Below, one piece after another: positions 48,487-56,850 of a stretch of DNA of 64,000 nt (its first letter is position 1; every line of letters begins with the position of its first letter). The translations under genes were made by a program, and so were the position numbers. This DNA comes from Allacma fusca. Lineage: Eukaryota; Arthropoda; Collembola; Symphypleona; Sminthuridae. The notes under the pieces are model-generated. The model had not been told where the DNA came from. It was given only the letters and a program-made list of their open reading frames with translations, and did no database searches. Where the stretch lies: positions 12,816,539 through 12,880,538 of the forward strand of contig OX359250.1 of the NCBI GenBank assembly GCA_947179485.1, given 5' to 3'.

Positions 48487-48932
48487 GACGAGCCTGTTCC
48501 CGTCTAAACTTTGGACATGCAGTACTTCATTGAGTTTAATACGCTAATGAAATGATTTTTTTTATTTGGTTGTGGGATACTATTTTTATTTTCTATTATA
48601 AAATATGATTTTTACTTAATCAACTGACTCATAACGTTTGATACATACTATATAAGATTTTGATTGGGTGTTGGATTTCATTTATTAATAAATCAAGGGG
48701 TTCATATCATGCAAATGTTTTCATCGATAATTTATTTTTACCATATGCATTTATGATAAAAAAGTAAATACATGCAATGATTTAGATTTTAGCCCACCAC
48801 ATTATTTTATTTCACCATAGAAGAACAAATAAAATGTTATTGACATCAATGCAAACACCACCACATACATCATATTAATTGCCCCCGCCACCACCATAAT
48901 TAGTATTAATTTTTTGTCAATAGAAATAAGAT
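48487..48932. other. Noncoding spacer between convergent cargo genes
   Basis: AT-rich, with a CCACCACC-like low-complexity patch near 48855-48900. AATAAA-like signals occur on both strands. No gene is seen. Confidence 0.45.
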
Positions 48933-50239
48933 TTACAATTCATCATAGAATTTGGAAATATCAGTCTCATTATTATCTGGAGATTCTGGTGATTCTCTTA
49001 TTTCCAGTTCATCAATCCGGTCTCCGTCATCATCATCATTGTCATCAGTTGAAGAACCAATGTTTTCATCAACTATAGCTTTGGTCTCCAAACTGACACA
49101 GTCATCACTATCATTTTCATTATTGTCGCCACCAGAAATGTCCGAGTAATTTTGAGACAGTCTTGACGTTGAGGGTATGCACATTGATGGAGAAGTTTGC
49201 TGTTTTGCTTGCGATTCCAGTGGAACGTCACAGGTCCTGGTCTCCTCCACAAGGTCCACAATTGGAATTGCTTTACTGTCTCTTTCCTTTAGCTCATCCA
49301 GAATATCAGCGACTTCGTGCATTCGCTTCTGAGATAAATCAAGCTCGTGGCCAGTCAATGGGAAACAGAAACTGGACTTTTCTGGAATTTAATAATGGCA
49401 ATTATAAATTGTCTAGAACAAAAACAATTTTAGGATAATTCCCCATCACCATTTTTATTCACAATATAACATTCAAAATCGTTACCTTGCTTTTTCTTGT
49501 GGTCATCTGCCATTTTTTTAAGCATCTGGTAAACATCCCGAAATTTTTCTGGCTTCTTGCCTGCTGAGTTCGTCGGCCCGGATTTAGTTTCCCGTGGGGT
49601 GCATAAAGTTGTCTTGGGCTTTCTATGTTCATCCGTAGGCTTGGAATAATCGACTGGGTGGAATCGCGGCCATTTGCTAGTGGGTTGTTGATCAATTTCT
49701 GAATTTTCCCATCGACGACGATATACTGCCATTCGAGTCTTGTGGTCAAGGTAGATTTCCATGTTTATGCGACATTTTTCAGCCGGAGACTCCACCGGGC
49801 CTCTATACTGACACCAGTGTGACTTTGTATCAAACTCTTCGAATTTTGAAAATCGTAAGTCTTGGACGCTTCTGAATTGCCTCTTGCAGTATGCCCCTTG
49901 GCTGAACCCTGGACAGTACAGATTGATTTCTTCATCTTCCGGTACACTACCTTTGAATTTTGGCGACCACATTGTCTGCGCATAAGTTGACAGACAATTT
50001 AGGTGGAACATATGAAAACAGTTTGTTGGCATTGCTGGGTCTTCCAAAATCGACACGACGTAACCAATTGCAAATCTATGCAAATCCCGGGACTCATACT
50101 GTTCCAAAAATGTCGCTGTTGAAAACCGAGTCGCGGATTGTGCCAATAGCAACTCTTTGTCTAGCACAAAGTCAGGTTTGACGTCTTGAAATAGGTCTTG
50201 TGCACAAATTGTACACACTAGCACTTGCGACTGAGACAT
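48933..50239 (-). CDS. Divergent RING-H2-like protein with acidic tail
   Basis: Two minus-strand exons, 50239-49450 and 49381-48933, join in phase 1 to give 412 aa. Candidate zinc ligands follow the RING-H2 order: Cys9 and Cys12 (CTIC), Cys74, His76, His79 and Cys82 (CFHMFHLNC), then Cys109 and Cys118. Two loops are longer than usual (61 residues between the first pairs, eight between the last Cys), so this is a divergent RING or related zinc fold. The second half is Lys/Pro-rich and ends in a long Asp/Glu/Ser tail with DDNDDDDGD. If it is a ubiquitin ligase, the tail could recruit substrates. No closer family is recognised. The upstream ORF start at 50245 is not an ATG; 50239 is. Confidence 0.6.
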
Positions 50240-50626
50240 ATTCAATGCTTTGATGTATACAGTTCAAAGTGGAAAATAAAACTAATTTTAGTAAACGAAT
50301 TCTGTGAGTAGCGAGAGTGAGCAACAAAGAAATGTAGAGTATATTTTCTTTATTTTTAAAATACCAGTCATTATTATTACAGTATGAAAATAGGCATGCA
50401 TCTACAGAACTACATATGTTAAAAAATCATTCTTCAGGGTCCAATAACTACCTGTCCGGAATGAACGGAAATAAACAGTGCTTTATGTGTTTGCACTCTA
50501 GGGTAATTGTTTTGGAATACCAGAATTAGCCATACAATTATCTATGGATGTAAATCACACACTTGTGTGAAATCAAAAACAATAAAATAATACAAGTATG
50601 AACAAAAATCTCCAAAGTATTGTTCT
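50240..50626. other. Noncoding spacer between minus-strand genes
   Basis: AT-rich DNA between the RING-like gene start and the 3' end of the membrane-protein gene; it should hold the RING gene promoter. Nothing specific was recognised. Confidence 0.4.
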
Positions 50627-51824
50627 TTAGAAATTTGTGGTAGCTTCCCATTCACAAAGGGACGAAGAATCGTTCCGCTTCTTGATAAACTTAACCCTTC
50701 CACCCTGGGTCCAAGCGGAGAGTTTTTGAAAAACTCTCTCGTCATCAGCCTCTTCATCATTGACACTGCTGCTGCTGGTATTTGGTGGCAGGAACGGATG
50801 CACTCCGGTGTGATAATTTGCCGTGACTCTATTTCTAGAACTTCCCTCCGAGCTTCTTTGCAGGTAATCTGATGCCTTACATTCACTCCTCGGTGGTGGA
50901 GTCGGAGGAAGTTCAGACAAATGAACTTGACCGAGCGGCACATTTTCATAGACTTGGTCATACAACGGATTTCGCACAGTAACAACTGTAGGTTCGGCAA
51001 CGTCATGCAAACCTCCGCCAGACGCAGTTGACCAAGCCGGGATCTGGTGTCTGTCGTCATTGCAACCACCGGAAGTTTGGTTTAGTTGTGTAGCTGCCTG
51101 CCTGGCCGGCTGATTATTCTCCATTTCGTCCCCGTCCAACTTAACCAATGACTCCAGCTCAACTTCCTCACGGACCAACACGCAGCTGGATGAGGTAGGA
51201 TTCCAGCCGTGACGATTGCACCTGGAACGAATGAATTTCCAGAGGTAGTGCCCAACAACAAAAAACCCGGTCGACAATACAGCACCTACAAATAATTTGA
51301 AACTATACATGTAGAGAACTGCCTTAAAAAATTCGATTGTGCAATTTCACATTTCACATAATATGTAATTCCCAAAAGCAAAATGCAAAAACAACAGTAT
51401 ACCTACTGCTGCAGGGAAAATTGAAGCAAGGCTAAACTGAAATCCAGACTCAATAATAGCTGGCTCATTTCCAGGAGAGACGGATGACGGTGGACAGCTT
51501 GATACATTTTTAATGAGCTTGACAATTTCCTCATTGACATTCTCCAGATCGAAGGCACAACAATAGGAGTCATTGGCCAAGCGGAAAAAATGCCCGCCAT
51601 CACCCAAACATGATGAGCAGTGATTCTCGCCTGCATACCTGTAGCAATCTAAAATAATTCAAGACGGAAAATTTATTTCTTAACCAAACTCACAAGCGTG
51701 TCCAACGATATACGTATACTATTCAAAATGACAACATATAAACCACATATAGATATTATATCGTAAAATAAGAATAAGAATTTAAGAAAAAGCCTCACTC
51801 ACTGAAATCTGGTAAATCTGACAT
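50627..51824 (-). CDS. Single-pass membrane protein with Cys ectodomain and signalling-type tail
   Basis: Exons 51824-51803, 51648-51403 and 51285-50627 join in phase 1 to give 308 aa. A short first exon, MSDLPDF, leads straight into a cysteine module (C9, C18, C21, C37, C38, C59) that resembles a PSI-type domain, as in the gene at 31.1 kb. The helix spans about 79-104 (PAAVGAVLSTGFFVVGHYL), followed by KFIRSR. The 200-residue tail has NPLY (195-198), YENV (202-205) and PPTPPPR (216-222), which match NPxY/PTB, YxNx/SH2 and class II SH3 ligand patterns. It has no clear cleavable signal peptide, so type III topology is possible. A role as a surface receptor or signalling decoy is inference. Confidence 0.6.
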
Positions 51825-52293
51825 TTCGGCAGGAGTCTATTGTCAATTTGTCTGAATTTGGAATTTCAAATTGAACTGAAATTATTTGTTCACTTAAATT
51901 CTTTATGGAAAATTACATGTATGGAAAGAACAAGTAACGATCTGAATAATAAACGAAGAATATAACAGATTCGTGATTGACACTTGTCAAAACTTTGTGA
52001 AGACGTTTTGACAGTCTCACTTGTCGTTTTGAATTTTTGCTTTATCAGCGAAATCCGATATTTTCTTCAAGGAGACTACAGGCTTTACAGCTCAGTATTA
52101 TGAAACATTGACACGTGTGCAATAGCACGTTGCTTATCAATATTTTTAAATAAGCTAGAGTAACCATCTCATAAATACAAAATTCTTTAAATTATTTTTA
52201 AATGTAAACACTTGTGAACAAATACTTCTGTTCGTAAATACCAAGCCATAAATCATTATTTTGTAGAGAAGAAATGTGTATGTGAAAAAATAA
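51825..52293. other. Noncoding region upstream of the minus-strand membrane-protein gene
   Basis: AT-rich. It presumably contains the promoter of that gene and borders the first 48-bp array. No gene is seen. Confidence 0.4.
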
Positions 52294-52938
52294 AGATGTA
52301 AAACCATAGAGACCGACAATTATTTATCCTCGTTGTTGGTCCAATGTAAAATCATAGGGAGCGACAATTAAGTATTCTCATCGTCGCTCCTATGTAAAAT
52401 CATAGGAAGCGACAATTAAGTATTCTCATTGTCGCTCCTATGTAAAATCATAGGGAGCGACAATTAAGTATTCTCATTGTCGCTCCTATGTAAAATCATA
52501 AGGAGCGACAATTAAGTATTCTCATTGTCGCTCCTATGTAAAATCATAGGGACCGACAAATACATACACACTCAGTGTCGCTCCTATGTAAAACCATAGG
52601 GAGCGACAAAGACTTACACTCAGTGTCGCTCCTATGTAAAATCATTGGGAGCGACAAAAACTTACACTCATTGTCGCTCCTATGTAAAATCATAGGGAGC
52701 GACAAAGACTTACACTCATTGTCGCTCCTATGTAAAATCATAGGGAGCGACAAAAACTTACACTCATTGTCGCTCCTATGTAAAATCATAGGGAGCGACA
52801 AAGACTTGCACTCAGTGTCGCTCCTATGTAAAATCATAGGGAGCGACAAAGACTTACACTCGTTGTCGCTCCTATGTAAAATCATAGGGCCCGACAAATG
52901 TATATACTTATTGTTGGTCCTATGTAAAATTACAGGGA
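52294..52938. repeat. Array of 48-bp palindromic units, first copy
   Basis: About thirteen tandem 48-bp units. Each has a GTCGCTCCTATG arm, a TAAAAT spacer and a CATAGGGAGCGAC arm, giving a 12-bp stem with one bulged base, then a 15-16 bp variable spacer (ATTAAGTATTCTCAT type in the first units, AAGACTTACACTCA type in the rest). The arms also pair across neighbouring units. The two outermost units carry altered arms (GACCGAC with GTTGGTC). Open frames on both strands result from a multiple-of-three period and are not genes. Confidence 0.95.
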
Positions 52939-53509
52939 GTATTTATTTTTATTTAGAGTGTCATTGCGATGCGTATTCATAGGAGATGGATACAGTTTCA
53001 GTGTTTATGGTAATTCATCCTAATGTCATAGACACTTAGTTTTTTTGCTCAGACAGTCAATTAGCAAATTAAGTTTGTGGTAGGAGATGCCGCCACTTGT
53101 AGCTATACTCAATTGCTACTGATGCGGGTGGCTCCTAATTTTAAATACTCTCCTCTGTATCTGAAAACTGTGTGCAAGTATTTTTTACTCCGGGTTTTAA
53201 ATTATAAATTTCTATTTTTCAACTTACACTTTGAATCGCTTTGAAGTTTACAACTAAATTAACTTAATTGGCAATTTAAAAATCTTGAACGGTTGTATTA
53301 TTAAATCAGTTAAAGTCATTTCACAGCATATAGTCATTTGGCGTGGTTTCTGGCATCACTCGTCCGGTTGGTAAGTTTTTTCCTCATTTACATATAAATT
53401 AAGAGTATGTATTTATAGATTTGAATTTTTTCGTGTGGAGTGTTTTACACATACATTAAAATGTGTGCATTCTGAATATGATTGTTTTGTAAATTTTAGT
53501 CAATTTAAA
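52939..53509. promoter_or_regulatory. 5' region of the JmjC gene
   Basis: Noncoding region between the first 48-bp array and the ATG at 53510. A TTTTAG acceptor-like string just before the ATG (53494-53499) suggests an upstream untranslated exon. No clear TATA box was found. Confidence 0.35.
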
Positions 53510-55762
53510 ATGAATACATATGCCAAGTTAAGTGAGCTGTCTTGGTTGTGCCTGCCCAAGCAAATGGCAAAGGAAGAATTCCAAGAGCTCGTGTCCGCTC
53601 CACTACCCTTCCACCGAACATCCATTGACCTCAACGCGATATCCGTCTTTAGATTCCCCGATGAGTATCAACTAAATGAGCAGAAAATCTTTAATCTGGA
53701 CAAGATTCGACAACGGCGAATCAAAACCACAGACCAGTGCGTCTATAGACAATTAAAAGAAGGAATTTACCAACGAATACCCACTGAGAGAAATTCAAGC
53801 TCATCCAAAGTGATTCAAGAGTACCATCCAAAGAAGAATTTTTATGGGAGAACCATTACTGTGGATGACATCATGTGCAAGAAAATAGACATTTTGGATT
53901 CTTTGGGGAAAGTCTTTGAACAGACCTGCACGAAGAAGCAAGAGTATGTAAATGATTTCGAGCTGTTTCCAAATCAAACCAAGAATTATTGGCATCCATT
54001 CGCCCTGGATACGCTGGAATGTCCCCTTTATACCGACCAATCCCTGAATACCTTAGACGGAATCAACAGGCCATGGAATTACTTTGGCAAATTTGGGACT
54101 TCATGTAAGTGTTTGTTTTTGTAAATATAAATTTTATTAAAGAGAAAATAATTTGATACTAACACACGTATAGATATATGTTTATAAGGTTGTGGTATGT
54201 TGTTTATTTGTATGTTTTAGCACCGTTCCACATTGATGATTTTAATTTGTCATCCGCCATTTTTCATGTGGCGGGTTGTACCAAAGTTTGGATAGTGATC
54301 CCCTCAACCTATACCAAAAAATTTGAAGACGCTTTGGGCAAAAATGTTCCAAAAGAAGCCCTTGCCAAGGTTGCCACAAATTGCAAGCGGAAGTGGACCT
54401 GTGCAAAAGTTTTGGTCACCCCAAAAAACCTAACTGAGTGGGGAATCAGACACGTAATTGTCTGCCAAAATCCAGGGGACTATATAATGCTCATGGGAGG
54501 CTCATATCATGCCGTCTTCAATTACGGGGGGAACATTGCCAGATCGGTAAATTATAATGATGATAGATATTTTGAAATGGAGAATAATGAGTGTACTTGC
54601 AAGCCAAAGAACCAAATGAAATTCCCATTCAACATTCATACTATGCAACAACATTGGCACAAGTACCAGGAGGAAAGAATAGGTAAGTATAACAAAACAA
54701 TTAGTAAAAAACTTTTAATCATAGAGTATAACAAATATTTTGTCTGGAGTGTCGCTCCTATGTAAAATGATAGGGAGCGACAAAAAATTACACTCATTGT
54801 CGCTCCTATGTAAAATCATAGGGAGCGACAAAAAATTACACTCATTGTCGCTCCTATGTAAAATCATAGGGAGCGACAAAGACTTACACTCAGTGTCGCT
54901 CCTATGTAAAATCATAGGGAGCGACAAAGACTTACACTCAGTGTCGCTCCTATGTAAAATCATAGGGAGCGACAAAGACTTACACTCGTTGTCGCTCCTA
55001 TGTAAAATCATAGGGAGCGACAAAGAATTACACTCAGTGTCGCTCCTATGTAAAATCATAGGGAGCGACAAAGACTTACACTCAGTGTCGCTCCTATGTA
55101 AAATCATAGGGAGCGACAAAGACTTACACTCAGTGTCAGTCCTATGTTAATGCATTCTTTTTAATTGTTTTTTCATTAAATTTTAGATTGGGCAAAGAGG
55201 CTTCGAATGGAATTTCCCTTCATGCAGCAAACTTTGTTTCCAGTCAGTGCCAACGAGAGTGTTTTGCCCTGCTCTTCTGCCATCGCTTCCGGGAGTGGAT
55301 CAGCCGATACACAGACTCCCCAAGTTCAAACCATCGAAGAGCCATCAACTGGGGAGCCCTCATCACATCCGAGGACCGGAAAGGATGATTGTAAGAAGCA
55401 GGGCAAAAATTCTAAGCGACCTCGTGACGAGTCTCCTCCCAAAAAGGACATCCCCTGTAAGAAAACTTTTAACTGCACTGTAGAAGGATGCACAAAGGTT
55501 TTTCCGTTTTTGTGTAGGATGAATGCTCACGTCCGGGAGTTCCACAACAAAGAAGCTAAAGGTATGTATATATTAGAATAATTGCCTTTAGTTTAAAATT
55601 GCTTAAATTAAAATGATTAAAAATATAATCATAACAATTTTATTTTTAGTGATGTGCGAACAATGTGGCCAAAGCTTCTGCGGCTTCAAGAATCTGAAGC
55701 GCCATATGCAGAATGGGATATGTTTGGGAAAGGGCAAGGATGGTCAGGGAAGCTCCAAATAA
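53510..55762 (+). CDS. JmjC-domain protein with C-terminal zinc fingers
   Basis: Exons 53510-54104, 54221-54682, 55187-55561 and 55650-55762 join in phase 1 to give 514 aa. The JmjC core starts near WNYFGKFGT. The Fe(II) ligands are His202 and Asp204 in PFHIDDFN and His295 in SYHAVFNYG; the 2-oxoglutarate-binding Lys is probably 220 in CTKVW. These are the residues of KDM4-type histone lysine demethylases. A Ser/Pro-rich linker carries a basic cluster (KNSKRPR...PPKK, near 426-439). Two fingers follow: C2H2 at 449-472 and C2HC at 480-502. Intron 2 carries the second 48-bp array. Catalytic residues look intact, so a DNA-targeted chromatin dioxygenase is the favoured reading. Capture from a host genome is inference. 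Confidence 0.85.
54749..55146. repeat. Array of 48-bp palindromic units, second copy, in an intron
   Basis: About eight units of the same 48-bp repeat as at 52294-52938 fill most of intron 2 of the JmjC gene. Here most spacers are AAGACTTACACTCAG-like. The last unit is degenerate (GTGTCAGTCCTATG). Open frames on both strands are periodicity artefacts. Confidence 0.95.
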
Positions 55763-56313
55763 TTTTTTAAATAATTTTTTAAGACTGATTGTTTTTTTAA
55801 AGGTGCAAAATGGTACTATTTATATTGATAATAGTAACTGAATAATTAATAGTCTGACCTTATAATGTGCTCAATTATTTTTAAGCAACTGTGATCTCAA
55901 TTTGTATCTGAACAATTACAGACTGATTACATGAATCTCAATGGACTGAATAATTAGTATTTTTAAATACTAAATAATATTAATGGTGCTCAGAGAGAAA
56001 GAAATAATTTATTTCACTGATACCACAATAGTATTTGCCTTACGACACAGTACATACTAATTTCAAACATTTTTAACACAAAAAATATTTGTTATAAACT
56101 TGGTTATAAACATACTAATTGTACAAGTGATGAAATGCTATCCTGTAAGATCCACGAATTGTGGTAATAATTACATCGTTTATAAGCTGTTTAGATAAAT
56201 TAAATCGTTGTCTAAATTGTTCATAATAATTTAGATAAAAGATCATCACAATTGAAATTAAATTGGTGTGTTCATGCATAAATTACTTGACATTTTAAAT
56301 AATTAATTGAACA
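55763..56313. other. Noncoding region between the JmjC gene and the right inverted repeat
   Basis: AT-rich DNA with the likely polyadenylation region of the JmjC gene. No coding capacity. Confidence 0.5.
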
Positions 56314-56560
56314 TCACAATTGTCATATCGCATATGCAATTTTCACATACAGTATATGCATAATGGAATTACATATATAATATTAAAAACTACTGGATGA
56401 TATATCGCATATGCCATTTTAATATGCAGTATACAAATAATTTAATACTACATATGTACATAGTATTAAAAATCATAGGATGCGCTGAAGCGCATCAAAC
56501 CTATTTGAGATTTTTGCTGAGTCATTCAAGCTCTCAGTTTTGCGTCGACTTTACTCTTCT
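56314..56560 (-). repeat. Right terminal inverted repeat of the Polinton
   Basis: Inverted match of 30492-30737, ending in CTCTTCT. It includes the GATGCGCTGAAGCGCATC near-palindrome. The match starts after TCACA at its inner side. Confidence 0.92.
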
Positions 56561-56850
56561 CTGGATGACCCTCGCAAAAACAAATTACATGAGTGTCATG
56601 ACTCGTGGAAAAGTTCAAAAACTGGTTTGCATGATGTGGCTTGCTGTGATTGTTGGAACATTGTCTTATTTCTTTGTATCTGAAATCTTCACTGTACGTA
56701 AGAAGTGTTTGGGTCTTGATGCTTTAAAAAGACTGCTGTGGAAAATTATTTATTTTCTCTGCTGCTTCGGTTCCTTCATAGCAACACTTGTATTTTTTTC
56801 CCAACTGCAAAAACTTTTGAGGCAACGTTCAAGGACTACTGCCCGCTTTC
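56553..56850 (+). pseudogene. Fragment of a rhodopsin-like GPCR, next to the element
   Basis: An open frame begins at the right edge of the inverted repeat (the same frame runs on from inside it). It carries hydrophobic segments resembling helices 3 to 5 of a seven-helix receptor: LLWMTLAKTNYMSVMT, with a basic loop KVQKLVC, MWLAVIVGTLSYFF, and WKIIYFLCCFGSFIATLVFF followed by LLRQRSR. The DRY-like site is not conserved. No matching helix 1-2 segment is seen outside the left end, so this is not a clean split by the insertion. The frame continues into non-receptor sequence. Low confidence. Confidence 0.3.

Larger units (their letters stand above)
30492..56560. mobile_element. Polinton/Maverick virus-like transposon, 26.07 kb
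   Basis: The element is bounded by matched inverted repeats with outer ends AGAAGAG...CTCTTCT, fitting the AG...CT ends of Polintons. It encodes all hallmark proteins of the group: retroviral-type integrase, protein-primed PolB, adenovirus-like protease, packaging ATPase and jelly-roll capsid candidates. The core block runs on the plus strand from 32.8 to 45.3 kb. Cargo genes fill 31.1-32.5 and 45.5-55.8 kb. At 26 kb it is larger than the usual 15-20 kb. Six-base duplications are not seen: the flanks are AGTTTC (30486-30491) and CTGGAT (56561-56566). Except for the A7 shift in PolB, the genes have open frames with intact catalytic residues, so the copy looks young. Confidence 0.93.

Noticed and set aside
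52544-52982. Long open frames on both strands with 16-residue repeats
   Set aside because: The 48-bp period is a multiple of three and the unit lacks stops in those frames; the frames exist on both strands and are repeat artefacts.
52294-55146. CRISPR-like array
   Set aside because: The region is eukaryotic, spacers are near-identical within the array, and no cas genes are present.
54715-55150. Same type of repeat ORFs in the second array
   Set aside because: They lie in an intron of the JmjC gene and are explained by the 48-bp repeat.
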